A stretch of DNA of 6,696 nt from an uncultured Eubacteriales bacterium (GTDB taxonomy: Bacteria; Bacillota; Clostridia; Oscillospirales; Acutalibacteraceae). Within the stretch, counting starts at the first letter, position 1, and every line of letters begins with the position of its first letter. Positions 1 to 6,106 of the stretch are shown in pieces. Below the pieces are notes generated by a model. The model had not been told where the DNA came from and ran no database searches. It worked only from the letters and a program-made list of their open reading frames with translations. Position numbers and translations under genes: made by a program. Where the stretch lies: NCBI GenBank assembly GCA_934476025.1, contig CAKSNI010000062.1, forward strand, positions 1 to 6,696, given 5' to 3'.

Positions 1-72
1 CTCCAAAAGGGACTCGAACCCCTGACCCTTCGCTTAGAAGGCGAATGCTCTATCCAGCTGAGCTATTGAAGC
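1..72 (-). tRNA. tRNA-Arg (anticodon UCU), 3' end cut by window edge
   Basis: The reverse complement folds as a tRNA. The 5' acceptor strand GCTTCAA pairs with TTGGAG plus one base lying beyond position 1. The D-stem is GCTC/GAGC. The anticodon stem TTCGC/GCGAA closes the loop CTTCTAA, with anticodon TCT at positions 36-38. The T-arm carries TTCGAGT between AGGGG and CCCTT. It reads AGA and, by wobble, AGG arginine codons. The last acceptor base, the discriminator and any encoded CCA are outside the window. It lies 7 nt (an A run on the plus strand) downstream of tRNA-Gly and has no promoter of its own, so the two are probably processed from one transcript. Confidence 0.96.
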
Positions 73-79
73 AAAAAAA

Positions 80-154
80 TGGAGCGGGTGATGGGAATCG
101 AACCCACACGACCAGCTTGGAAGGCTGGGATTCTAGCCATTGAACTACACCCGC
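80..154 (-). tRNA. tRNA-Gly (anticodon UCC), CCA encoded
   Basis: The reverse complement gives a complete cloverleaf. Acceptor GCGGGTG pairs perfectly with CACCCGC, followed by discriminator U and a genome-encoded CCA (positions 82-80). The anticodon stem CCAGC/GCTGG closes the loop CTTCCAA, with anticodon TCC at positions 119-121. The T-loop is TTCGATT between TGGG and CCCA. It decodes GGA and, by wobble, GGG glycine codons. It is the first gene after the promoter at 173-201 and is followed after 7 nt by tRNA-Arg. The predicted 5' leader is only about 11 nt, which RNase P would remove. Confidence 0.97.
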
Positions 155-158
155 ATCT

Positions 159-196
159 TTACGACAGAAGATATGGTACCACATTTTCTGTCGTAA
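159..196. repeat. Long inverted repeat centred on the tRNA promoter -10 (possible operator)
   Basis: Two perfect 11-bp arms, TTACGACAGAA and TTCTGTCGTAA, occupy 159-169 and 186-196. The dyad continues inward to an 8-bp palindrome TGGTACCA (174-181), so 17 of 19 positions are complementary about the centre between 177 and 178. One arm lies in the -35/-10 spacer and touches the -35; the other covers the expected transcription start. That geometry suits a dimeric DNA-binding protein. No U-run follows the hairpin on the minus strand, so a terminator role for clpE is less likely. I do not recognise the arm sequence as a known operator. Confidence 0.7.
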
Positions 197-201
197 GTCA
201 A
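173..201 (-). promoter_or_regulatory. Sigma-A type promoter of the tRNA-Gly/tRNA-Arg pair
   Basis: On the minus strand a -35 hexamer TTGACT (196-201) is separated by exactly 17 nt from a -10 hexamer TACCAT (173-178). The hexamer is preceded by TGG, a TGn extended -10 element. The sequence upstream of the -35 is A/T-rich (runs at 206-218) and could act as an UP element. Initiation is expected near position 165, about 11 nt ahead of the tRNA-Gly 5' end. The -10 is only a moderate match, but the -35, spacing, extended -10 and position in front of a tRNA support it. Confidence 0.72.
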
Positions 202-211
202 GAACTTTTTC

Positions 212-281
212 AAAAAAAGCCGCCGATTCAGGAAACTTTTATTTGGTTTTTCTCCACATACGCACGCAACGCAGTCGGCGG
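212..281 (-). terminator. Possible intrinsic terminator at the 3' end of clpE
   Basis: On the minus strand CCGCCGA (275-281, inside the last codons of clpE) can pair with TCGGCGG (220-226, just beyond the stop codon). A C and then seven T residues (212-218) follow at once. The G+C-rich stem plus U-run is terminator-like and correctly placed between clpE and the tRNA promoter. The weakness is a roughly 48-nt loop and a stem of only seven contiguous pairs, so the call is tentative. Confidence 0.3.
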
Positions 282-2513
282 ATTCTGATTCTCGTCGATC
301 AGCAGTGTAACAATCTTATCCTCAATCAGACGGCGAATTTGATTTCTCAATTCCCGTGCACCGGATTTATTGTTTTCCGAAAGCTGCGCCAGTTTTTGAC
401 AGACCTCTTCCCCAAAAGTAAAGGAAATGCCTTTGTAAGAAAGGGCGGTCGCCAAATCCGAAAGCATCAGCCCGGCAATCTTTTGCAGTGAAACAACCGA
501 AAGCGGCTGAAAAGCAACCACCTCATCGACCCGAGCCAAAAATTCCGGCCGCAAAAATTCACGGAGAGCCTTTTTTGCCTTTTCAAGGCTTTGCACAGCT
601 GCGGATTTTTCGAATCCCAATGCGCTCTCCTGCCGTTCGCTGCCGGCATTGGAGGTCATCACAATGATTGTGTTTTCAAAATTCACGGTTCTTCCCTGAC
701 TGTCGGTAACCCGGCCGTCATCCAGGATCTGAAGCAGGATATTGAGAACATCGGGATGAGCTTTTTCGATTTCATCGAACAAAACCACCGAATAAGGCTT
801 TCTGCGAACCTTTTCGGTCAACTGGCCGGCATCGTCATATCCGACATATCCGGGAGGAGAACCGATGAGTCGCGAAACCGAGTGTTTTTCCATAAATTCG
901 GACATATCCAGACGAATCATGGTTTCCGGCGTATCAAATAGTTGCTCGGACAGCACTTTTACCAATTCGGTTTTCCCGACGCCGGTCGGCCCGACAAAAA
1001 TAAAGGAAGCCGGTTTCCGATGGGTAGACAGCTGAATCCGGGAGCGCTTAACCGCAGCGACAACCGCGTCAATTGCTTCGTCCTGCCCGATAATGCGCGT
1101 GGAAAGTGCTTTTTTTAAGCCGGACAGTTTGGCAAGATCGCTTTCCTGCACTTTGGTGGCCGGAATTCCCGTCCAAAGTTCGATCACTTTGGCAACATCG
1201 GCTTCCGTAACGGTATTATCGGCGGCCGGTTCATAAAGTTGCTCGGCCTGTTTTTTATACTTTTCCAACTCAACCCGGGTCATGGCCAGTTTTTCGTAAT
1301 CCGGATTTTCAAGATCGGCTTCCAGTGCCTCAATTTCGCTTTGAGCCTGAGCAATCTTTTTGTTGACAATATAAAGCTGATCAATTGACGCATTGGATAG
1401 GCTGGCCCGGGCACAGGCCTCATCCATCAGATCGATGGCTTTGTCCGGCAGAAAACGGTCATTGATATACCGTTCCGACAGACGAACGATTTTGGAGAGA
1501 ACCGTATCGGGAATTTGAACGCCGTGATATCCCTCATAATAGCTTTTGATTCCCTTTAATACCCGTTCGGTTTCAAGGACGGAAGGTTCCTCAATCACAA
1601 CCGGTTGGAAGCGGCGTTCCAGGGCAGCATCCTTTTCGATATACTTGCGATACTCTTTAAAAGTAGTTGCTCCAATCACCTGAATTTCCCCACGCGAAAG
1701 CGCCGGTTTGAGAATATTGGCCGCATTCATGGTTCCCTCGCTGCTGTCTCCGGCACCGACCAAATTGTGAATCTCATCAATGAAAAAGATGATATTTCCG
1801 GCGTTCTTAGCCTCTTCAATCAGGCCTTTAACCCGGCTTTCGAACTGACCGCGGAATTGCGTACCGGCCACAAGTCCCGTCAGATCCAGCAGATAGATTT
1901 CCTTATCACAAAGGCGTGCCGGTGCGGTCTGATCGGCAATTTTCATAGCAAGGCCTTCGGCAATCGCCGTTTTGCCGACACCGGGCTCCCCGATCAGGCA
2001 AGGATTGTTTTTGCTGCGACGGGAAAGGATTTGAATGGTACGATAAAGTTCTTCATCCCGCCCGATAATGCAGTCAAGTTCCCCGTTTCTGGCGCGTTGC
2101 GTCAGATTGGTGCAGTATTGTTCCAAAAAGCGGCGTTTTTTCCGATTCTTTTTGCCGGAGTCCTTTTTGGAATCCGATTTGGAAGAATCTTCCGTTTCCT
2201 TTTTTGAATCACCGTCCGAAGAAAGAATGCCGTTCATAAAAGGAACCGCCGGTGCCGTACCCAAATCAAAGGATTCCTCCTCATCATCGGAATCCGAATC
2301 ACCGTTCAGATTCATCAGATCCATAAACTGTTCATTCATTGCTTCGATATCATCATCGGTGATGTTCATTTTTTTAAACATATCGTCAATCTGCTTGATT
2401 CCGGCCTGTTTGGCACACACCATGCACAGGCCTTTCGGTTCGGCAGAAGGGTCGGCGGCGTCGGAAATAAAGACCACAGCCGGCCTTTTTTTACAGCGAT
2501 AGCAAAGTTTCAT
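228..2513 (-). CDS. clpE: ClpE-type AAA+ unfoldase with N-terminal zinc finger (ClpP partner)
   Basis: This 761-aa protein is a class I Clp/Hsp100 ATPase that should unfold substrates and feed them to ClpP in the cytoplasm. The N-terminus has a treble zinc-ligand motif C4-x2-C7-x22-C30-x2-C33, the ClpE hallmark, in place of the double Clp_N repeat of ClpC. A low-complexity Asp/Glu/Ser/Lys linker follows (about 72-127). D1 has Walker A GEPGVGKT (175-182), pore loop GTQFRG (217-222), Walker B FFIDEIH (D246/E247) and arginines at 300-301. A short coiled-coil, UVR-like middle region spans about 375-430. D2 has Walker A GPTGVGKT (508-515), pore loop GYVG (555-558), Walker B D580/E581, sensor-2 GARELRN (718-724) and an LGF tripeptide (632-634) in the ClpP-docking loop position. 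The ATG at 2513 was chosen because it starts just before the first zinc ligand and follows a purine-rich AGAAAGAAG (2520-2528). An in-frame GTG at 2573 has no ribosome site. ClpC is the alternative name, but the zinc finger argues for ClpE. Confidence 0.88.
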   Translation of the reverse strand: MKLCYRCKKRPAVVFISDAADPSAEPKGLCMVCAKQAGIKQIDDMFKKMNITDDDIEAMNEQFMDLMNLNGDSDSDDEEESFDLGTAPAVPFMNGILSSDGDSKKETEDSSKSDSKKDSGKKNRKKRRFLEQYCTNLTQRARNGELDCIIGRDEELYRTIQILSRRSKNNPCLIGEPGVGKTAIAEGLAMKIADQTAPARLCDKEIYLLDLTGLVAGTQFRGQFESRVKGLIEEAKNAGNIIFFIDEIHNLVGAGDSSEGTMNAANILKPALSRGEIQVIGATTFKEYRKYIEKDAALERRFQPVVIEEPSVLETERVLKGIKSYYEGYHGVQIPDTVLSKIVRLSERYINDRFLPDKAIDLMDEACARASLSNASIDQLYIVNKKIAQAQSEIEALEADLENPDYEKLAMTRVELEKYKKQAEQLYEPAADNTVTEADVAKVIELWTGIPATKVQESDLAKLSGLKKALSTRIIGQDEAIDAVVAAVKRSRIQLSTHRKPASFIFVGPTGVGKTELVKVLSEQLFDTPETMIRLDMSEFMEKHSVSRLIGSPPGYVGYDDAGQLTEKVRRKPYSVVLFDEIEKAHPDVLNILLQILDDGRVTDSQGRTVNFENTIIVMTSNAGSERQESALGFEKSAAVQSLEKAKKALREFLRPEFLARVDEVVAFQPLSVVSLQKIAGLMLSDLATALSYKGISFTFGEEVCQKLAQLSENNKSGARELRNQIRRLIEDKIVTLLIDENQNPPTALRAYVEKNQIKVS

Positions 2514-2531
2514 TCCTGTCTTCTTTCTGTC

Positions 2532-2571
2532 ATCGTATAAATTCCCCGTTTTTGCTGACCGGACGATGACC
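2532..2571 (-). promoter_or_regulatory. Possible clpE promoter/operator region with GGTCA direct repeats
   Basis: The 96 nt between the cvpA-like stop and the clpE start is the only sizeable gap in the left half of the operon. On the minus strand it holds two direct GGTCA repeats (2567-2571 and 2556-2560), start to start 11 nt, upstream of TATACG (2534-2539). A -35 such as CGGTCA, 16 nt upstream of TATACG, would be a poor match. CtsR, the usual repressor of clp genes in Firmicutes, binds tandem GGTCAAA-like heptads with a 3-nt spacer. Here the heptads are degenerate and the spacer is 4 nt, so this is only suggestive. No convincing terminator for the upstream operon was seen, so read-through into clpE is possible. 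Confidence 0.25.
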
Positions 2572-2609
2572 ACCGGGCCGCAAATTTTCGAATCAGGCTA
2601 CAAAGGTTC

Positions 2610-3260
2610 TCACAACCAGATCTTGCTCAGTATACCGTAAAAATATGAATTTTTCAAGGCGTCCTCGGTGATGAAGGCAAATCCGTTTTCCGTAAAGGAA
2701 ACCAAAAAAGAGCAAAGCAAACAAAACAGACAACAAAAAACCAGCCCGTTTCCCAATCCGGCAACCGCCCCGAAAAAGTGATTGATTCCGCCGAGAAAAG
2801 AAACACGGATCAATTTATTCAGCATTTTGGCCACCACGCCCAGCACCAACGAAAGAATCAGAAAGAGCAGCACGGTAAGCAGCATTTTGAGCGGCTGAAC
2901 CACCGTCGGACGAAGAAGATCGGAAATTTGCTGTGCCGTCTGAGAACCGGCCGCATCGGAAAGAACGGAATTCAAATTCACACCCAACAACCCGGCAGCC
3001 CCGCGAACGGCCGTCGGTAACGCTTCCGCTGTCACCGTACCGGCTTTTTCCAGCGCAGCAGAAACCGACTCCACAATTTTCGGCTGCATCATTTTATCAT
3101 AAATCAAACCGCCAATCGGGCCGGAAAGGAGCCAGGAAAAATAGGCGGATAACAAGTAGACGGCCAGCGAGAGAATTACCTTAAAGAATCCCTTACGGTA
3201 GCCGATGATTACACATAGTATCAGAATCAGTACCATAATCAGGTCTAATAAAAATTTCAT
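2610..3260 (-). CDS. CvpA-family integral membrane protein
   Basis: This 216-aa hydrophobic protein resembles the CvpA (colicin V production) family, membrane proteins linked to envelope function whose molecular activity is not settled. Predicted membrane helices lie at about 3-20, 26-46, 124-143 and 165-188. Family-like landmarks are the early GYRKGFFK loop (20-27) after helix 1 and GGINHFFGAVAGLGNG (157-172) leading into the last helix. A polar, partly amphipathic stretch (about 47-120) separates helices 2 and 3, making it longer than the 162-aa E. coli CvpA. The ATG at 3260 is chosen because a perfect AGGAGG lies 7 nt upstream. Its first bases overlap the upstream stop codon as ATGA, so translation is probably coupled to the DUF5711-like gene. 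A longer frame from 3323 lies wholly inside that gene and adds a polar, non-family sequence. Confidence 0.85.
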   Translation of the reverse strand: MKFLLDLIMVLILILCVIIGYRKGFFKVILSLAVYLLSAYFSWLLSGPIGGLIYDKMMQPKIVESVSAALEKAGTVTAEALPTAVRGAAGLLGVNLNSVLSDAAGSQTAQQISDLLRPTVVQPLKMLLTVLLFLILSLVLGVVAKMLNKLIRVSFLGGINHFFGAVAGLGNGLVFCCLFCLLCSFLVSFTENGFAFITEDALKNSYFYGILSKIWL

Positions 3261-4540
3261 GTTGCTTCCTCCTGTGTTTCCAGAACAATTTTCGTAATAT
3301 CGTGGTTGCCGATTAAAACACATTCCCGGTCATTCACCGGAATAATTTTCCGAAATCCGAACCCACACTCCGCATAACGCAGACAAGCCCCTCCGGAATC
3401 CAATTCATAAACAGCGTTTTCGCCCAGAACAAAAATCCGGTTTTTATAAATCTGATAATCGGTGACTTTTTCGTTGAATTCAAAACCGTTCGACTGATTT
3501 TTCTTTGGCAGCACCAAAGAAAAGCGGTTTTCGTTTTGATTGCTCGTCAAGCCGGAGCATACCGCAAATCGACGAAAATCAGCACGGAAATAATGAATGG
3601 GAAATTCGCTCTCGGTAGTAGTTTCGACAAAATCCTTAAAGCGAAAAGTTTCAACCCGATATTCAAAAACCGCCTGGAAATAGCCATGATTCATCGATGC
3701 GAGCGAATACATCAATTCGTCGTCATATTCTCTGGTAAAAACCGGCGAAGCGGAGTCAAAGCGCAGTACGTACAGTTTGCTGATGTATTTTCCTCCGGAA
3801 GTTTTCATCGTGGCCGCTGCCAGGGATTTTCCGTCATCACTGATGGCCAGCCCGGCAATAAATTCTTCCGGACAATACCATTCATACAGAACATTCCCCT
3901 GTTTGTCGTATACCGTTAACTGTGAGGTGTAATTCTGTGATTTGGTGGCCAGCGCAAAGGTTCCGTTGCGTGAAATATCTCCGCAGTAAATGGCGTAATC
4001 GGCCGTTGAGGCCATCAGACACTTTTTGCCGTTATAAACGGCATACCCGGTGGAATTCTGATCATACAACAGGACACGACTTTGGGAAAGGCACATCACC
4101 GGCAAAGAAAAGCCGTGAGATATCGTGTAAACAGCCTTACCGCTTTGCGCTCTGCATTCCAGCGTGCGATCGGTGAGCAGATAGTAACGGTTGGAAACCG
4201 GAGCGGCATCCAGAATCTGAGTACCGGTAATTTGCTGCGGATATCGATTCCCGAAGGAAACGGCGGCAAAATACGAAGAGGTCTGCTCCAAAATACCGGT
4301 TGGGCTCAACAGTGACCATAAGCAAATCCCTACGACCAGGCATAGAGAGCAGCAGGCGATAATCAATCGCCGCCTGCGCACGGCCCGGCGCTTCCCGTTG
4401 ATGATTTTGAGCCCGCTTTCCGGAACGGGATCCGGCAAAGTTTCCTGGGTTTCCACCATCGGTATGTTATTTTGTTCTTTCCATTGATGCTTTTTTTCTC
4501 TGCTTTTTTTGCGGAAAGACTTTTTACGGTAATTCGCCAT
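3257..4540 (-). CDS. DUF5711-like single-pass membrane protein with extracytoplasmic beta-propeller
   Basis: A 427-aa protein of unknown function. The N-terminal roughly 25 residues are very basic and a second basic cluster (KRRAVRRRR, about 50-58) immediately precedes a single hydrophobic helix at about 59-78. This predicts an N-in anchor with the remaining 345 residues outside. The outer part is rich in beta-strand repeats reminiscent of WD40/PQQ-like propeller blades, for example LTVYDKQGNVLYEW (208-221) and GLAISDDGKSLAAATM (230-245). It matches my recollection of the clostridial DUF5711 family; the family name comes from memory, not a search. No catalytic motif is visible. ATG 4540 is chosen because GGGGAGG lies 6 nt upstream, whereas the in-frame ATG at 4555 has no ribosome site. 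The gene overlaps truA by 17 nt and cvpA by 4 nt. Pairing with a CvpA protein suggests a shared envelope role, which is inference. Confidence 0.75.
   Translation of the reverse strand: MANYRKKSFRKKSREKKHQWKEQNNIPMVETQETLPDPVPESGLKIINGKRRAVRRRRLIIACCSLCLVVGICLWSLLSPTGILEQTSSYFAAVSFGNRYPQQITGTQILDAAPVSNRYYLLTDRTLECRAQSGKAVYTISHGFSLPVMCLSQSRVLLYDQNSTGYAVYNGKKCLMASTADYAIYCGDISRNGTFALATKSQNYTSQLTVYDKQGNVLYEWYCPEEFIAGLAISDDGKSLAAATMKTSGGKYISKLYVLRFDSASPVFTREYDDELMYSLASMNHGYFQAVFEYRVETFRFKDFVETTTESEFPIHYFRADFRRFAVCSGLTSNQNENRFSLVLPKKNQSNGFEFNEKVTDYQIYKNRIFVLGENAVYELDSGGACLRYAECGFGFRKIIPVNDRECVLIGNHDITKIVLETQEEAT
3268..3273 (-). promoter_or_regulatory. Ribosome binding site deciding the cvpA-like start
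   Basis: A full AGGAGG Shine-Dalgarno sequence sits 7 nt before ATG 3260, inside the end of the upstream gene. It fixes the start at 3260 rather than at the longer in-frame ATG at 3323. Confidence 0.85.
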
Positions 4541-5285
4541 CAATATCCTCCCCATAAAAAATCTGATTCAGGTAAAGGCCTCTGGCCGGGGCAGTTCTTC
4601 CGGCAAGGCGTCGATCTTTCTTTTCGAGAATTTCGGCAGCCTCCTCCGGCTTTCGTCGGCCGATTCCGACTTCCACAGCCGTACCGACAACAATGCGGAC
4701 CATGTTATATAAAAATCCGTCGGCCGTAATTTGCAGAGTGAAGTTGTTGCCGTCCCGGCGCACAAAGCACTCCCGAACCGTACGGACGGTATCGAGAACC
4801 GATCGTTTACAGCTCGAAAAAGCCGAAAAGTCATGCGTGCCGACCAGACCGGAACAAAAGGCATTCATTGCCGAAATATCCAGGGAATGCGGAAAGTGCC
4901 AGGCAAAGTTGCGGCAAAACGGGCTTTGGATTTGTGATTGATCGATTTGATATCGATAGGTTTTGGCAACGCAGCTATACCGGGCATGGAACGAATCCGG
5001 TACGCAGCGACATTCAAGAGCCCGAATATCCGCCGGTAAAACTGCATTCATTCCCCGTACAATCCCGATCACAGGGATCCCGTCATCTGCGTCAAAATGA
5101 CAGCAATACCGGTTGGCGTGTACACCGGAATCCGTCCGGCTGCAGCCGGTAAGGCCCGGGCGATAAGAGAGCAGTTTTTCCAAGGCATTCTGTACGGTAA
5201 ACTGAACGCTGACAGCGTTTTCCTGAACCTGCCAACCGTGATACGCGGTACCGTCAAAACAAATTGTCAACAAATATCTTTGCAT
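4524..5285 (-). CDS. truA: tRNA pseudouridine(38-40) synthase TruA
   Basis: A 253-aa enzyme that isomerises uridines 38, 39 and 40 in the tRNA anticodon stem-loop to pseudouridine, in the cytoplasm. Family motifs run in order: FDGTAYHGWQVQ (10-21), the catalytic block SRTDSGVHA (49-57) with nucleophile Asp52, FHARYSC...KTYRY (99-112) with the conserved base-stacking Tyr near 110, HDFSAF (151-156), GFLYNMVRIVVGT (190-202) and the C-terminal APARGLYL (232-239). Length is normal for the family. ATG 5285 is preceded at 7 nt by AAGGA, which overlaps the ecfT stop codon, and the protein starts directly with the first beta strand. It lies 11 nt after ecfT, the standard Firmicute order. It is Cys-rich (several Cys at 48-160), but no catalytic residue is missing. 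Confidence 0.97.
   Translation of the reverse strand: MQRYLLTICFDGTAYHGWQVQENAVSVQFTVQNALEKLLSYRPGLTGCSRTDSGVHANRYCCHFDADDGIPVIGIVRGMNAVLPADIRALECRCVPDSFHARYSCVAKTYRYQIDQSQIQSPFCRNFAWHFPHSLDISAMNAFCSGLVGTHDFSAFSSCKRSVLDTVRTVRECFVRRDGNNFTLQITADGFLYNMVRIVVGTAVEVGIGRRKPEEAAEILEKKDRRLAGRTAPARGLYLNQIFYGEDIDGELP
4547..4553 (-). promoter_or_regulatory. Ribosome binding site deciding the DUF5711-like start
   Basis: GGGGAGG lies 6 nt upstream of ATG 4540, inside the last codons of truA. It supports that start over the in-frame ATG at 4555 and implies translational coupling to truA. Confidence 0.8.
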
Positions 5286-5296
5286 GGTCGGATCCT

Positions 5297-6106
5297 TTAA
5301 AAAACAAGATTCAGTGTGATCACTCCGGAACCGTACAGAATCAAAATGACCGCAGCCGCTAAATCACAAAGAGAAAAACGCAACTGTTTCATTCGCTGTT
5401 TTCCGATTCCGCCGTTATAGCAGCGGCATTCCATGGCATCCGCCAATTCATAGGCGCGCCGAATGGACAAAATCAGCAGCGGAACCAAAATCGGGATCAG
5501 CACCTTCACCCGTTTGACGACGCCGCCGGTTTCCAGATCGGCACCCCGGGCCTTTTGGGCGTTCATGATGCGACCGGTTTCTTCGATTAAGGTTGGAATA
5601 AAACGCAGCGCAATGGTCATCATCATGGTGAGCGTATGTACAGCGCTCCCCAGGCCGATATGCTTCAACGGCATACAGAGTTGTTCAATGGCATCGGTCA
5701 AATCGTTTGGCGTTGTGGTGTAGGTTAAAACCGCGCTAATCAAAATCAAAAGGCAGACGCGGGTCGCCATAAAAACAGCGCGGTAAATTCCCTGCTTCGT
5801 AAGAGTGAAAATCCAGAAATGGGCAATCACATCGGCACCGCTGACATAGAACATATTGATCAGCCCTGTAAAGACCAAAATCGGCAGAACCACCTTCAGA
5901 TTTCTCAGATACATCCGCAGCGGAATTTTGCTGAAAACCATGGTCAGAACAACAAAGAAGAGGGAAAAAGCGAGGCCGTAACGGTTTGACCCGACAAAAA
6001 TCATCACGATGGTGTAAATCAAGGCCAGCAGTTTCAGCCGCGGATCCAACCGATGAATGCGTGAATCAGCCGGAAGATATTGTCCGAAAGTCGCCTCAGT
6101 CAACAT
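5297..6106 (-). CDS. ecfT: Energy-coupling factor transporter transmembrane subunit EcfT
   Basis: The 269-aa scaffold subunit of group II ECF importers. It couples ATP hydrolysis by EcfA1/EcfA2 to exchangeable vitamin- or metal-binding S components in the membrane. The N-terminus FGQYLPADSRIHRLDPRLKL (residues 7-26) is the family signature. Hydrophobic helices lie at about 25-57, 68-88, 108-131, 155-171, 202-216 and 246-262. The two cytoplasmic coupling helices carry QKARGAD (184-190) and AMECRCY (224-230); the first has the canonical Ala-Arg-Gly, while the second keeps only Arg (Cys-Arg-Cys). ATG 6106 is chosen because it aligns with family N-termini and has G/A-rich sequence upstream (AAAGG, GGTG). 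A GTG three codons earlier at 6115 would sit only 2 nt from AAAGG. The start overlaps the ecfA2 stop by 11 nt. No S-component gene is in view, so the substrate cannot be named. Confidence 0.95.
   Translation of the reverse strand: MLTEATFGQYLPADSRIHRLDPRLKLLALIYTIVMIFVGSNRYGLAFSLFFVVLTMVFSKIPLRMYLRNLKVVLPILVFTGLINMFYVSGADVIAHFWIFTLTKQGIYRAVFMATRVCLLILISAVLTYTTTPNDLTDAIEQLCMPLKHIGLGSAVHTLTMMMTIALRFIPTLIEETGRIMNAQKARGADLETGGVVKRVKVLIPILVPLLILSIRRAYELADAMECRCYNGGIGKQRMKQLRFSLCDLAAAVILILYGSGVITLNLVF

Noticed and set aside
159..196. The dyad as an intrinsic terminator
   Set aside because: No U-run follows the hairpin on the minus strand, and on the plus strand the T5 run is about 9 nt away with no gene transcribed toward it; overlap with a good tRNA promoter favours an operator.
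79..288. 69-aa plus-strand open frame across tRNA-Gly
   Set aside because: It runs antisense through a complete tRNA, its promoter and the end of clpE, with no coding signal.
1605..2207. 200-aa open frame on the plus strand opposite clpE
   Set aside because: It lies wholly antisense to conserved ClpE AAA+ sequence, has no recognisable domain and no convincing ribosome site; it is a by-product of codon use on the real strand.
2068..2502. 144-aa plus-strand open frame opposite the clpE linker
   Set aside because: Its Ser/Phe-rich sequence is the antisense image of the low-complexity Asp/Lys/Ser linker; no family resemblance.
2514..2573. 20-residue N-terminal extension of clpE from a GTG codon
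   Set aside because: No ribosome site precedes the GTG, and the zinc finger of ClpE normally begins within a few residues of the start, as it does from ATG 2513.
3261..3323. N-terminal extension of the cvpA-like gene
   Set aside because: The extra 21 residues are polar and overlap the upstream gene completely; the perfect AGGAGG before ATG 3260 decides the start.
3536..3919. 127-aa plus-strand open frame opposite the DUF5711-like gene
   Set aside because: Antisense to a better-supported gene with strong ribosome site and membrane anchor; no domain recognised.
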